From positions 5,336,001 to 5,400,000 of the forward strand of contig NZ_JACHBR010000001.1 of the NCBI RefSeq assembly GCF_014200435.1: a stretch of 64,000 nucleotides of DNA. Direction: 5' to 3'. Positions 27,855 to 36,687 of this stretch are shown here, piece after piece. The position numbers and the translations under genes are program-made. Numbering within the stretch: the stretch's first letter is position 1; every line of letters starts with the position of its first letter. This DNA comes from Sphaerisporangium krabiense. Its GTDB lineage: Bacteria > Actinomycetota > Actinomycetes > Streptosporangiales > Streptosporangiaceae. The notes beneath the pieces are model-generated. The model did not search any database, was not told the DNA's origin, and was given only the letters and a program-made list of their open reading frames with translations.

Positions 27855-28004
27855 TCAGCGCACCGGCAGCGGGCCGGATCTCACCCGCACGCGGGTGCGC
27901 GCGCACATCTCGCACCGCTGGGTGACCACGTGGCCGATCGCCTCGATCGTCTGCCACCGGTGGCGCAGGTGCAGCGCCGGGGTCCGTGCCTGACGTAAGT
28001 TCAT
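27855..28004 (-). CDS. Small 49-aa CxxC protein
   Basis: Translation gives MNLRQARTPALHLRHRWQTI followed by EAIGHVVTQRCEMCARTRVR and a short basic end. HRW-x(13)-CEMC suggests a small metal-binding or redox knuckle. Small actinobacterial proteins with HxW and one CxxC exist but have no known role. The frame is clean from ATG 28004 to TGA 27855, convergent with the acylase gene, and GGGCGGA stands before the ATG. Short length keeps confidence moderate. Confidence 0.5.
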   Translation of the reverse strand: MNLRQARTPALHLRHRWQTIEAIGHVVTQRCEMCARTRVRVRSGPLPVR

Positions 28005-28122
28005 GAGTCCGCCCACGACGTAGGACCGGCGGGGACGGCGGAGGTGCCGGCCCCCGCCCTCCCCTTGCCCGGAGTGACGGCCCTCATGCGCACCGCAGGC
28101 GACGGCGGCGGTGCTCCGTGCG

Positions 28123-30507
28123 TTAGCCGCTGGTCACCGAGGCGATCTCGTGCAGCGGGAACTCCAGATAGTCCCCGGCCTCCTCACACCAGGCGTCCAG
28201 CACGCCGCGCCGCAGCTCGCCGTGGCTGACCGTCGCGGTGAGCCCGTCGGACAACGTGATCAGCGCGCGCACCCCGCGGTCCACGACGAACCCCAGCAGC
28301 GACTGCTGCGCGGTCGGCAGGCGCGTGGCCATCCGGCCGATCACCGCCCAGGTCTGCCCCGCGGGACGCTGCTCGTCGGCCGTGCGCACCAGGCGCCTGG
28401 CGTGCTCGCGCGGGTCGGGCGGCGGGTCGGGGATGAACGGCGGCGGCTCCTCCAGCTCGGCCACCCGGCCGCCGGGCAGCAGGATCAGCCGCCCGCCCTG
28501 CGGCTCGCGGCGCACGGCGATCGAGCCGGTGTCGTCCACGGGCACCGGCGCGTACCCGGCGTCGCGCAGCGCGGCCAGCGTGCGCTCGGCCGAGGCGGCC
28601 CCGGCCAGCACCGTGGGCGCGAGCAGGCGCAGCCCCAGCCGCGACAGGCGGCGGTGCGCGGCGATCTCGGCGAGCAGCGCAGGGTCGGCGCCCTGGATGA
28701 TGCACCCGACCGTGGTCACCGTGACCTCGCCGTAGCGGCGGGCGACGTCCCTGACCAGGTACGTCAGCGGCTGCGGGATCGTGCCGGCGGCGCCCAGGTC
28801 CTCCAGCAGGGAGTCGGCGGTGTACCCCGAGTCCAGGGCGCGCCGCACGCTGGCGGGGGAGAACCGCCACACCGAGGCGGCTCCCTGGGACTCGCGGTCG
28901 GCGGCGCGGTCGAGCAGCCCGGCCAGCTCGGCGGCGGGCGGGCCGGTGACCACGGCCGTCAGGTCGGCGCCGAACAGGGCCGTGCGCTGCGCCCCGGCCA
29001 GGGCGTGTACGGACGCCTCGACCAGGCCGGGATCGCGCTCGATGTGCGGCACGCTCTCGTCCTGCTCGTCGCCGGGGGCGGCCGAGCCGAGCGCGGCCAG
29101 CGCGCGGCCGAGCGCGGTGAGAGCGTCGGAGTCGACCAGGCCGAGCAGCCGGGCCTCGTGCAGGACGGCCGGGCAGCACTCGGCGAGCAGCTCGCGGTCC
29201 AGCAGAGGGGCCCGCCAGTGCACGGCCTGCACCAGCTCCGGGACGCTGGCCACCGCGGCGTCCTCGGGAAGCGTGGCCAGCGTGGTCAGCACGGCCCTGC
29301 GGATGCGGGCGACGGTCTCGCCGGAGGGGTCGTCGCCGAGCACCGTGGGGTAGCGGCCCGCCGAGCGGCGCAGCGAGGTGCGCTCCATGCGCCACCAGGC
29401 GGCCAGCAGCACCCGCAGCCGCGCGGGCGCGTCCTCCAGGCGCCAGGCGTCGAAGCGCTTGGTCGGCACCAGGCCGCCCGCCGCGTCGTCCCAGGCCAGC
29501 AGCCGGGCCACCGCGCAGACCTCCAGCAGCAGCCGGGCCTCGTCCTCGGCGCAGCCGCTCTCCTTGACGATCCTGCGGACCTCGCGCACGCCGACGCCGC
29601 CCGCCTTGAGCAGGGGCAGCGGCGTCTTGTCGGTGTTCTCCAGCAGGGCGGCGGCGCGGTCGACGGCGTGCGGCGCGGCCAGGCACATCGCGTGGTCCAC
29701 GGACTCGGCGCTCACGGCCACGGTGCCGAGCTTCGGCGGCTCGGGCGTGAACGGGGCGCGATAGTCGGGGCCGCGCAGGGCCAGGGCGACCTCGCGGGGC
29801 ATCTCGGCGATGTCCCACTGCGGGCGGAACAGCAGGCCGTGGTCGCCCGCCCATTTCTCCGGGGTGCCGGGAAGGGTGAAGCGGTCGCCGACGACGCCGC
29901 GCACCGGGCCGTCCCAGGCGAACTCGTCCAGCAGGCTGACCGTGCCGTCGGGCGCGTCGCGCAGCAGGCCGGTCAGGGCGTCGGCGTTGGACAGCGCGGC
30001 GGTGACGCGGCTCATGAGCTGGCGCCTGCCGCCCTGCGCGGGCAGGCCGAGCGCGCGGCTCAGGCGGCGCAGGCCCTCGGTGTCGACGGCCCAGGAGTCC
30101 AGGTAGGAGGCGAGGGGCTCGCCGAGGCCGCACGGGGCCGCCCACCAGCGGGAGACGGCCGAGGCGAGGTGGACGCGGCCGTCGCGTCCCGGCCAGGCCA
30201 GCGCCCGGTCGTACAGGCCGTCCAGCCAGGGCATGACCTCCGCCGTGCTGACGCCGAGGAAGCGCGCCAGCTCGTCGGCGGTGGCGCGCTCGCCGACGAC
30301 GAGGCACGCCTGAAGGATCTCGAGGGGAGGCAGCGGCAGGCCGCGCATCACCTCCATGACGGCGAAGGTGTCGCCCAGGCGGCGGGCGAGCGTGTCGAGG
30401 CGGCGCGGCCACGGCGCGGCGATGGCGTCGGGCCGGCCCGCCAGGACGCGCCCGAGCCGGTCTTCGTCGAGCGTGGTCAGCCAGTCGAGCAGGTGATCAT
30501 CCATCAC
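28123..30507 (-). CDS. Helicase-associated protein (XPB/Ssl2-like Helicase_C_3 domain)
   Basis: 794 aa. The chain is helical and winged-helix rich. DDHLLDWLTTLDEDRLGRVL, then LPPLEILQACLVVGERATAD are typical of the actinobacterial proteins annotated helicase C-terminal domain-containing. The Helicase_C_3 part is near residues 500-640 (LGAAGTIPQPLTYLVRDVAR, CIIQGADPALLAEIAAHRRL). No Walker motifs are present, so it is not itself a helicase. Relatives are often encoded beside an XPB-type DNA-repair helicase; that gene is not in this window. ATG 30504 is an equally good start. Confidence 0.8.
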   Translation of the reverse strand: MMDDHLLDWLTTLDEDRLGRVLAGRPDAIAAPWPRRLDTLARRLGDTFAVMEVMRGLPLPPLEILQACLVVGERATADELARFLGVSTAEVMPWLDGLYDRALAWPGRDGRVHLASAVSRWWAAPCGLGEPLASYLDSWAVDTEGLRRLSRALGLPAQGGRRQLMSRVTAALSNADALTGLLRDAPDGTVSLLDEFAWDGPVRGVVGDRFTLPGTPEKWAGDHGLLFRPQWDIAEMPREVALALRGPDYRAPFTPEPPKLGTVAVSAESVDHAMCLAAPHAVDRAAALLENTDKTPLPLLKAGGVGVREVRRIVKESGCAEDEARLLLEVCAVARLLAWDDAAGGLVPTKRFDAWRLEDAPARLRVLLAAWWRMERTSLRRSAGRYPTVLGDDPSGETVARIRRAVLTTLATLPEDAAVASVPELVQAVHWRAPLLDRELLAECCPAVLHEARLLGLVDSDALTALGRALAALGSAAPGDEQDESVPHIERDPGLVEASVHALAGAQRTALFGADLTAVVTGPPAAELAGLLDRAADRESQGAASVWRFSPASVRRALDSGYTADSLLEDLGAAGTIPQPLTYLVRDVARRYGEVTVTTVGCIIQGADPALLAEIAAHRRLSRLGLRLLAPTVLAGAASAERTLAALRDAGYAPVPVDDTGSIAVRREPQGGRLILLPGGRVAELEEPPPFIPDPPPDPREHARRLVRTADEQRPAGQTWAVIGRMATRLPTAQQSLLGFVVDRGVRALITLSDGLTATVSHGELRRGVLDAWCEEAGDYLEFPLHEIASVTSG

Positions 30508-30584
30508 AGCTCTTTCAAGGTCTCGCGGGAGTCACCAGGAGGCCACCGTAATGCAACGCACCGGTCCCACGGGATCGACGTAGC

Positions 30585-30612
30585 AGAATAGAACCGGAAC
30601 CTGTGAGTTCCG
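30585..30612 (-). promoter_or_regulatory. Candidate promoter and inverted repeat before the helicase-associated gene
   Basis: Read on the minus strand, a perfect inverted repeat CGGAAC-TCACAG-GTTCCG (30612-30595) lies just upstream of TATTCT (30590-30585), a reasonable -10 about 80 bp before the start codon. The repeat could be an operator or a terminator for the gene upstream. Confidence 0.35.
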
Positions 30613-30665
30613 TAACCACCGCCGGGCGGGCGCGGCGCCGTGCGGTGCGGGTGGGGTCCTTGGGG

Positions 30666-31187
30666 TCAGCTCTTGAGCACGGCCCAGACGACCTTGCCCG
30701 AAGGGGGTAAGGGGTTCCAGCCCCAGCGCAGGCTCATCGACTCGACGATGTGCAGGCCCATGCCGCCGGGTTCGAGCGGCGAGGGGTCGCGCATCACGGG
30801 CGGCGCGGCGCCGGGATCGGCGAAGGCGCAGGTGACCAGCGAGTCCCTGCGGATCATCGACATGCGGATCGGCTCGAGGGCGCGGCGCGCGGCGTCGCGC
30901 GGGAGCAGCCGCAGGCCGTGCCGCAGCGCGTTGGTGGCCAGCTCGGAGACCACGAGCTCCAGGTCGCCGGCGAGGTCGCCCATGCCCCAGCCGGCCAGGC
31001 TGCCGGAGGCGTAGCTGCGCGCGGCGTGCACCGACTCCGCCCTCGGCGGCAGGACGAAGCTCGCGCTCGACGTCGCCGCTCCGGCGCAGGTGAGATCGCG
31101 GGCGGGACGGGGCCACCAGCCGATGGGAGGCCACCAATCGCCGGCCGACCACAGACCGTGCCCACGTGTCAGGTCCGTGGAGTGCAC
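30666..31187 (-). CDS. ATP-binding protein (HATPase_c_2, anti-sigma-like kinase fold)
   Basis: About 173 aa. SASFVLPPRAESVHAARSYA opens the domain, LELVVSELATNALRHG is the N-box, and PSPLEPGGMGLHIVESMS is the G-box. Such RsbW/SpoIIAB-fold proteins are very numerous in actinomycetes and are often found beside XRE/DUF397 pairs, as here. The start is unclear. GTG 31187 is chosen because the open frame beyond it runs into the TGCA repeats that should serve the divergent XRE gene; ATG 31250 is possible. Confidence 0.8.
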   Translation of the reverse strand: MHSTDLTRGHGLWSAGDWWPPIGWWPRPARDLTCAGAATSSASFVLPPRAESVHAARSYASGSLAGWGMGDLAGDLELVVSELATNALRHGLRLLPRDAARRALEPIRMSMIRRDSLVTCAFADPGAAPPVMRDPSPLEPGGMGLHIVESMSLRWGWNPLPPSGKVVWAVLKS

Positions 31188-31212
31188 GGGATCATGATGA
31201 GGCAAACTCCCG

Positions 31213-31253
31213 TGCAGGTGCAAGGTCGAATGCACGTGCATAGGGACCATGCA
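31213..31253. promoter_or_regulatory. Array of TGCA half-sites before the XRE gene
   Basis: TGCA-GG-TGCA (31213-31222), TGCA-CG-TGCA (31231-31240, within the 12-bp palindrome ATGCACGTGCAT at 31230-31241) and a further TGCA at 31250 are spaced 18-19 bp apart. They lie 95-135 bp before the XRE start and just upstream of a possible -10 (TACGGT, 31260). They look like cooperative operator sites, most simply for the XRE protein itself. Confidence 0.5.
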
Positions 31254-31346
31254 GGCGCTACGGTTAGCCTTGGGAGTGAAACCGAAGGGGGCCCACACGC
31301 GCGATCTTTGACAGACTGTGAACCAGTCCACAACCGGAGGAAGCAC

Positions 31347-32213
31347 GTGTCCATCGATCCGCCTGGTTCCGGCTCAACGGTTCGGCGCATTATGTTGGGC
31401 GCCAGCTTACGGCGGCTGCGCGAGGAGCGCGGGCTCACCCGTGAGATGGCGGGTTTCCACATCCGTGCCTCGGAATCCAAGATCAGCCGCATGGAGCTGG
31501 GGCGGGTGGGGTTCAAGACACGTGACGTCGAAGACCTGCTCACGCTGTACGGGGTCGACGACGACGCCGATCGCCGTGGTCTGCTGGAGATGGTCCGCGA
31601 GGCGAACACCCCCGGCTGGTGGCACAAATACAGTGACCTGCTCCCCACATGGTTCTCGACGTACGTCGGCCTCGAAGAGGCTTCCTCGGTGATCCGCACC
31701 TACGAGGTGCAGTTCGTTCCGGGTCTCCTCCAGACGGCCGCGTACGCCCGGACGGTGATCAGGCTCGGGTATCCGGACGTGCCGGAGGAGGAGATCGAGC
31801 GCCGCGTGCATCTGCGCATGCAACGGCAGGAACGTCTCACCCGTAAGGAAGGACCGAAACTCTGGGCCGTGATCGACGAGGCCGCCCTGCGGCGGCCCAT
31901 CGGCGGCAAGGAGATCATGTACGAGCAACTGCAACACCTGATGGCGGTCGCGAGCCTGCCGACCATCACCTTGCAGGTGATGCCGTTCCAGTTCGGCATG
32001 CACGCGGCCGAAGGCGGAGCGTTCACCATCCTGCGTTTTCCCGAGTCCGACCTGTCGGACGTGGTCTACGTCGAGCAGCTGTGGGGTGCCCTTTACCTGG
32101 ACAAACGTGAGGATATCGACCCATACCTCACCGCCATGGAACAGCTCTGCATCGAGAGCACAACTCCCGGGGGCACTGCCGAGATACTCGGCGACATACT
32201 CAGAGAGATCTAG
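31347..32213 (+). CDS. XRE-family regulator with DUF5753 domain
   Basis: 288 aa. The helix-turn-helix LGASLRRLREERGLTREMAG, then HIRASESKISRMELGRVGFK is followed by the DUF5753 ligand-like domain (VIRTYEVQFVPGLLQTAAYA, LPTITLQVMPFQFGMHAAEG). The type is that of BldB/WhiJ-linked regulators of development in actinomycetes. GTG 31347 follows GGAGG by 6 nt. The DUF397 gene begins directly after its stop, so they form a regulator-antagonist pair of the kind known from whiJ loci. Confidence 0.92.
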   Translation: MSIDPPGSGSTVRRIMLGASLRRLREERGLTREMAGFHIRASESKISRMELGRVGFKTRDVEDLLTLYGVDDDADRRGLLEMVREANTPGWWHKYSDLLPTWFSTYVGLEEASSVIRTYEVQFVPGLLQTAAYARTVIRLGYPDVPEEEIERRVHLRMQRQERLTRKEGPKLWAVIDEAALRRPIGGKEIMYEQLQHLMAVASLPTITLQVMPFQFGMHAAEGGAFTILRFPESDLSDVVYVEQLWGALYLDKREDIDPYLTAMEQLCIESTTPGGTAEILGDILREI

Positions 32214-32450
32214 ATGAACCAGCCGTACAACGGAATGCCGGCCACGAGCCTCACCGGCGTGGCGTGGCGCAAGAGTGTTCACAGCAACTCGCAGGGCAAC
32301 TGCGTCGAGCTGGCCAAGCTTCCCGACGGGGGTGTCGCCGTCCGGAACAGCAGGTACCCCGACGGCCCGGCCCTCATCTACACCCGTGACGAGATCCGGG
32401 CCCTGGTGCTCGGCGTCAAGGACGGCGAGTTCGACAATCTGGTCGCGTAA
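32214..32450 (+). CDS. DUF397 protein
   Basis: 78 aa. WRKSVHSNSQGNCVELAKLP, then GGVAVRNSRYPDGPALIYTR is the complete DUF397 signature (W-KS--S---G-CVE-A--...VRDS--P-G). In streptomycetes these small proteins oppose or modulate the XRE partner. The ATG begins at the base after the XRE stop codon, so translation is coupled. Confidence 0.93.
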   Translation: MNQPYNGMPATSLTGVAWRKSVHSNSQGNCVELAKLPDGGVAVRNSRYPDGPALIYTRDEIRALVLGVKDGEFDNLVA

Positions 32451-32583
32451 CGCCCTGTTCACATAGATACGCACATCGCGAGTCCGGTTAACCGGAGAGC
32501 ACGCCTCGCGTAACCGGGGGCCGTCGCCGTTCCTGCACACTGGATGTGTCCACTTCCTTGCAGAGGTTCCGTGGGAGCACCCG

Positions 32584-32856
32584 ATGCTGGACCAGATGAC
32601 GCTGTATCCGGTCGCCGACGACGTGCTGTTCGCACCGGGGGGCCGCGTCGTGATCCGTACGTACGGCGTCGCGTCCGCGGCCTCCACTGAGGACGGCTCT
32701 CCGCCCGTCTCCTACCGCACCTGGGTGACCGGCGTCAGGGAACAGCCCCGCTACTGGCGCTGGGGTCACTTCGAGGACGCGCGCAGCGGCCACCGCCAGG
32801 TGCTCGAATGGCTCACCGGACGAGGTCCACGGCCCACGGCCGCCATCGGCGGCTGA
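32584..32856 (+). CDS. Hypothetical 90-aa protein
   Basis: LYPVADDVLFAPGGRVVIRT, YRTWVTGVREQPRYWRWGHF and EDARSGHRQVLEWLTGRG suggest a compact alpha/beta fold rich in Trp. The family is not recognised. GGGAG precedes the ATG by 6 nt. It follows the XRE/DUF397 pair in the same direction after 133 bp and may belong to the same module. Confidence 0.6.
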   Translation: MLDQMTLYPVADDVLFAPGGRVVIRTYGVASAASTEDGSPPVSYRTWVTGVREQPRYWRWGHFEDARSGHRQVLEWLTGRGPRPTAAIGG

Positions 32857-32873
32857 CGGCCCCGCGTTCCCGG

Positions 32874-33470
32874 TCAGCCGGGGACGGGAGCGTTCCACAG
32901 GGTCACCGCCCGCTCCTCGCGCTCGAAGCCGAGGACCGACACCGTCCCGGTGTCCAGCTTGAAGTGCCGCCCCAGGCCGGGGGTCAGGCCCAGCCAGCGG
33001 GCCGTGAGCACGCGCAGGAAGTGCCCGTGCGACACCAGCGCCACCTTTCCCTCCACTCGCAGGACGCGGGCGATCACCGCGTCGGCCCGCGCGGCGACCT
33101 GCTCCAGGGTCTCGCCCGGGTGCGCGGCGTCCCCCGGGATCACCCCGTCGCGCCACAGGTACCAGCCCGGGCGCTCCTTCCTGACGTCCTGCGTGCTGAC
33201 GCCCTCGTAGCCGCCGTAGTCCCACTCCCACAGCGCGGGCTCGATCTCAAGCGGCGCGGATCCGGCCAGCCCGGCCAGTTCCGCCGTGCGCCGGGCGCGG
33301 CTCGCCGGGCTCACCAGGACGAGCGCGAGGGCGCCGGCGTCCACCGCGGACGCGAGGGCGCGGGCCTGCCGCTCGCCCCTCGGCGTGAGCGGGATGTCCG
33401 TGCGCCCGGTGTGCCGGCCGTCCCGGCTCCACTCCGTCTCGCCGTGCCGCAGCAGTATCAGTTCGTCCAT
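32874..33470 (-). CDS. Histidine phosphatase (phosphoglycerate-mutase-like)
   Basis: 198 aa. ELILLRHGETEWSRDGRHTG holds the phospho-acceptor His of the RHGE motif. SPASRARRTAEL and VALVSHGHFLRVL supply the second Arg and His. It is of the acid-phosphatase branch, size typical. The substrate (sugar phosphate, protein or nucleotide) is unknown. Confidence 0.9.
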   Translation of the reverse strand: MDELILLRHGETEWSRDGRHTGRTDIPLTPRGERQARALASAVDAGALALVLVSPASRARRTAELAGLAGSAPLEIEPALWEWDYGGYEGVSTQDVRKERPGWYLWRDGVIPGDAAHPGETLEQVAARADAVIARVLRVEGKVALVSHGHFLRVLTARWLGLTPGLGRHFKLDTGTVSVLGFEREERAVTLWNAPVPG

Positions 33471-33553
33471 AGCGCTCCATCATGCCCGCGCGGGGCCGCG
33501 CCAGGCGTCCGTCCGGCCCGGGACCACGAGAGAATTCTGTACCGGGTTAAGGA

Positions 33554-33583
33554 TTGAACTCGGTAAGCGTTTCGCGGTAGCGT
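33554..33583 (+). promoter_or_regulatory. Promoter of a leaderless TetR transcript
   Basis: TTGAAC (33554-33559), an 18-bp spacer and TAGCGT (33578-33583) end 7 nt before ATG 33591. No ribosome site is present. Confidence 0.55.
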
Positions 33584-33590
33584 CGCGGAC

Positions 33591-34223
33591 ATGACCGAGG
33601 GGCTGCGGGAGCGCAAGAAGCGGCGCACGAAGGAGGCGATCCGCGAGGCCGCCATGCGGCTGTTCATGGAGCGGGGCTTCGACGCCGTCACGGTGGCGGA
33701 GGTCGCCGCCACGGCCGAGGTCGCCAAGGTCACCCTCTTCAAGTACTTCCCGACCAAGGAGTCGCTGGTCCTGGAGTCCGCCGCCGACGACGACCCCACG
33801 CCGATCGTCGCCGCCCGCCCGCCCGGCGTCACTCCCGTCGGCGCGCTGCGCGCCCACTACCGGGCGTTCGCCGCCGACCCCGGCTCCCAGCCCACCCTGG
33901 GCTCGGAGGACGAGGTGATCCAGTGGATGCGGGTCATCATGGACAGCCCGGCCCTCCTGGCCGGCATGCACCGCCTGCTCGACGAGCAGCGCGACCGCCT
34001 GGCGCGCCTCCTCGCCGCCGAGGCCGGCGCCGGGCCGGGCGACCTGGCGCCGTCCCTGGTGGCCGCGCAGATCACCGGCACCATCCTCATGCTCAAGGCC
34101 GGCTTCTTCCGGTTCCTCGTGGAGGGCGGCTCCCTCGGGGACGCGGGCGCCTACCTCGCCGGCGCCGTCGAGCACGCCTTCGACCTGCTGGAGAACGGCG
34201 TCGGCCACCTCTATCCCCGGTGA
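33591..34223 (+). CDS. TetR family regulator
   Basis: 210 aa. KKRRTKEAIREAAMRLFMER, VTVAEVAATAEVAKVTLFKY and FPTKESLVLE form the DNA-binding domain. The C-terminal part (VIQWMRVIMDSPALLAGMHR) is a TetR_C ligand domain. It is followed 41 bp downstream by a TIM-barrel protein gene, which is its likely co-transcribed partner. Confidence 0.9.
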   Translation: MTEGLRERKKRRTKEAIREAAMRLFMERGFDAVTVAEVAATAEVAKVTLFKYFPTKESLVLESAADDDPTPIVAARPPGVTPVGALRAHYRAFAADPGSQPTLGSEDEVIQWMRVIMDSPALLAGMHRLLDEQRDRLARLLAAEAGAGPGDLAPSLVAAQITGTILMLKAGFFRFLVEGGSLGDAGAYLAGAVEHAFDLLENGVGHLYPR

Positions 34224-34264
34224 GCGGGCCGCGCGCCCGCCACCGCACCAGCGAAGGGCTTCCC

Positions 34265-35281
34265 ATGCGCGTGAAAGGCATCAACTACGACACCGGGTTC
34301 CTGCCCGGCGGGACGACCTCGCGCGAGAACTTCGACCCCGCCACCGTCCGGCGCGAGATGCGCGTCATCGCCGAGGACCTGCACTGCGGCGCGGTCCGCG
34401 TCTCGGGCGGACTGCCCGAACGCCTGGAGATCGCCGCCCGGCACGCCGCCGGGGCCGGGCTGGAGGTCTGGTTCTCGCCGTTCCCCTGCGAGATGGGCCC
34501 GGCCGAGATGCTGCCGTACTTCGCCGACTGCGCCCGGCGCGCCGAGAAGGTGCGCGCGGAGGGCGCCGAAGTGGTGCTCGTGCTCGGCTGTGAGCTCAGC
34601 CTGTTCGGCGCCGGCTGGATCCCCGGCCCGACGTACAAGGAGCGCATCGCCTACCTCTCCGGCATCGCGAGAAGGCCGTGGCGGCTGGCCCGCCTGGCGC
34701 GGGTGCCCCGCGGCGTGAACGCGTTCCTCGCCGAGGCCGCCGCCGTCGCCCGCGAGCACTTCGGCGGCCGGGTCACGTACGCCTCCGGCCCCTGGGAGCG
34801 GGTCGACTGGACGCCGTTCGACATCGTCTCGGTCGACAGCTACCGCGACCGGCGCACCGCCTCCACCTACGCGAAGACCCTGCGGCGGCACTTCCGGCAC
34901 GGCAAGCCGGTCGTCGTCACCGAGTTCGGCACCTGCGCCTACGAGGGCGCCGCCGACCGCGGCGGCATGGCCTGGGCCGTCGTCGACCGCTCCCGGGAGC
35001 CGCACCGCCTCGCGGGCGACCTCCGGCGCGAGGAGTCCGAGCAGGTGACCTACCTGCGCGAACTGCTGCCCGTCTTCGAGGCCGAAGGGGTGGACGCCGC
35101 GTTCTGGTTCACCTTCGCCTCCTACGGTCACCCGCACCGCGAGGACCCCCGGTACGACCTGGACCTCGCCTCCTACGGCGTGGTCAAGGTCCTGGAGGAC
35201 CGCATGGGCACGACCTATCCGGACATGGCCTGGGAACCCAAGGAGGTCTTCCACGCCATGGCCGACGCCTACCGCGCCTGA
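34265..35281 (+). CDS. TIM-barrel glycoside-hydrolase-like protein
   Basis: 338 aa. The sequence has the alternating pattern of a beta/alpha barrel and two candidate catalytic glutamates at strand ends: E110 in VLVLGCELSLF and E220 in KPVVVTEFGTCAYEG, as in clan-A glycosidases. FDIVSVDSYRD and AAFWFTFASYG mark other strands. Database relatives are sometimes labelled abortive-infection proteins without evidence. No signal peptide, so it is cytosolic. Its last 13 bp overlap the histidine kinase end to end. Confidence 0.65.
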   Translation: MRVKGINYDTGFLPGGTTSRENFDPATVRREMRVIAEDLHCGAVRVSGGLPERLEIAARHAAGAGLEVWFSPFPCEMGPAEMLPYFADCARRAEKVRAEGAEVVLVLGCELSLFGAGWIPGPTYKERIAYLSGIARRPWRLARLARVPRGVNAFLAEAAAVAREHFGGRVTYASGPWERVDWTPFDIVSVDSYRDRRTASTYAKTLRRHFRHGKPVVVTEFGTCAYEGAADRGGMAWAVVDRSREPHRLAGDLRREESEQVTYLRELLPVFEAEGVDAAFWFTFASYGHPHREDPRYDLDLASYGVVKVLEDRMGTTYPDMAWEPKEVFHAMADAYRA

Positions 35282-36687
35282 GCGGCGGGGTCGCGTCTCA
35301 GCGCGAGCCGCTGGGCGAGGATCGGCTTGGTCTTCCTCAGGGGCAGGCGCAGCACGAAAAGGGCGCCGCGCGGGGAGTCGTCGATCGTGAGCGTGCCGTG
35401 GTGCGCGGAGGCGATCGCGCGGCAGATGGCCAGGCCGAGACCGCTGCCGCCGGGGTCGCGGCGGCGGCCGTCGTCCAGGCGCACGAACGCCTCGAAGACG
35501 CGTTCCCTGTCCTCCGGCGCGATGCCGTCGCCGTCGTCCGCCACCGTCAGGACGGCCTGGTCGCCCGACCGGGAGGTGGTCACGTCGACCCGGCTCTCGG
35601 CGTGCCGCTGCGCGTTGACCAGCAGGTTGTCCACGACCCTGACCAGCGAGATCCGGCTGGCCATGACGGTGATCTCGTCCTGGAGGTGGGTGTACACGGG
35701 CGGGGTGTGCGGGCAGTTGGCCGCCTCGGTCCTCACCAGCGCGTTCAGGTCGATCGGCTCGGGGCCGGAGCGCTTGGTGGTGCGCATGCGGGCCAGCACC
35801 AGGATGTCGTCGATGATGGCCGTGAGCCGCTGGGTGGCCGCCAGCGCGCTCTGGAGGGTCTGCCGCGTGTCCACGTCCTCCGGGTACATCAGGGCCTCGT
35901 CCAGGTGCGCGTGCAGGGCCGCGACGGGGGAGCGCAGCTCGTGCGACACCAGGGAGGCGAACTGGCGCTGCTGCTCCACCGCCTGCTCCAGCCGGGCCAG
36001 CGTCTCGTTGGAGGTGCGGGCGAGCTGCGCGATCTCGTCATCCCCGGGCGGCTCGGGCACGCGCAGGCTCAGGTCGCTGACGCTGATCTCGGCCGTCCTG
36101 GCCCGGATCGCGGCCACAGGGCGCAGCGTGCGTCCCACCACCCACCAGGCCGCCCCGGCCGTCAGGCCCGTGGCCAGCAGGACGCAGACGGCGGTGAGGA
36201 GCTCCAGGCGATGCGCGGTGAGCAGGGGCGGCTCGGCCTTGCCCGCGAAGACGTAGTGCGGCTCGCCGGCCCACAGCACGCGCGACGACAGCGGAGGGAC
36301 GCGGACGGCGGTGACGAGGAGGCATCCCTCGTCCCGCGCGCACACGATCTCGTTCTTGATACGGCTGGTCTCCGGAGGACGGAGGCGGCTCAGCGGCGGC
36401 AGGTCCTTCGCCGCCTCGGTGGCCGCCTTCACCCGGTCGTGGGAGTCGACGAGCTGGAGCAGTGTGACGCCGCTCTCGTGGGTCGTCCGCGGCACGGTGG
36501 CGGGATCGAGGGAGCCGGCCCAGTCGGTGGCGGCGTTCTGGGTGTCCCGGAAGATGCCGTCCTGCGTCTTCATCCGCACCGTGCCCGCCATCCCCGCCCC
36601 GAGCAGCCCGAAGAGGATCAGGGCCGCGATGGCCGCGATCAGCGTGAAGCGCCCTTGGATGGACTGGGGCCGTAGGCGGACTGCCAC
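35269..36687 (-). CDS. Orphan sensor histidine kinase
   Basis: 472 aa. TM1 (FTLIAAIAALILFGLLGAGM) is followed by an extracellular sensor of about 120 residues with a Cys pair (VCARDEGC). TM2 is LLTAVCVLLATGLTAGAAWW, then HAMP, HisKA with the phospho-His in FASLVSHELRSPVAAL, and HATPase (NLLVNAQRHA, DDGDGI, GSGLGLAI). No response regulator lies beside it. Confidence 0.9.
   Translation of the reverse strand: MAVRLRPQSIQGRFTLIAAIAALILFGLLGAGMAGTVRMKTQDGIFRDTQNAATDWAGSLDPATVPRTTHESGVTLLQLVDSHDRVKAATEAAKDLPPLSRLRPPETSRIKNEIVCARDEGCLLVTAVRVPPLSSRVLWAGEPHYVFAGKAEPPLLTAHRLELLTAVCVLLATGLTAGAAWWVVGRTLRPVAAIRARTAEISVSDLSLRVPEPPGDDEIAQLARTSNETLARLEQAVEQQRQFASLVSHELRSPVAALHAHLDEALMYPEDVDTRQTLQSALAATQRLTAIIDDILVLARMRTTKRSGPEPIDLNALVRTEAANCPHTPPVYTHLQDEITVMASRISLVRVVDNLLVNAQRHAESRVDVTTSRSGDQAVLTVADDGDGIAPEDRERVFEAFVRLDDGRRRDPGGSGLGLAICRAIASAHHGTLTIDDSPRGALFVLRLPLRKTKPILAQRLALRRDPAAQAR

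Noticed and set aside
30585-30612. LexA SOS box before the helicase-associated gene
   Set aside because: The inverted repeat CGGAAC-N6-GTTCCG does not match the actinobacterial CGAAC-N4-GTTCG consensus.
34265-35281. Abortive-infection (phage defence) gene
   Set aside because: Similar proteins sometimes carry that label, but the visible motifs are those of a TIM-barrel glycosidase and no defence genes are nearby.
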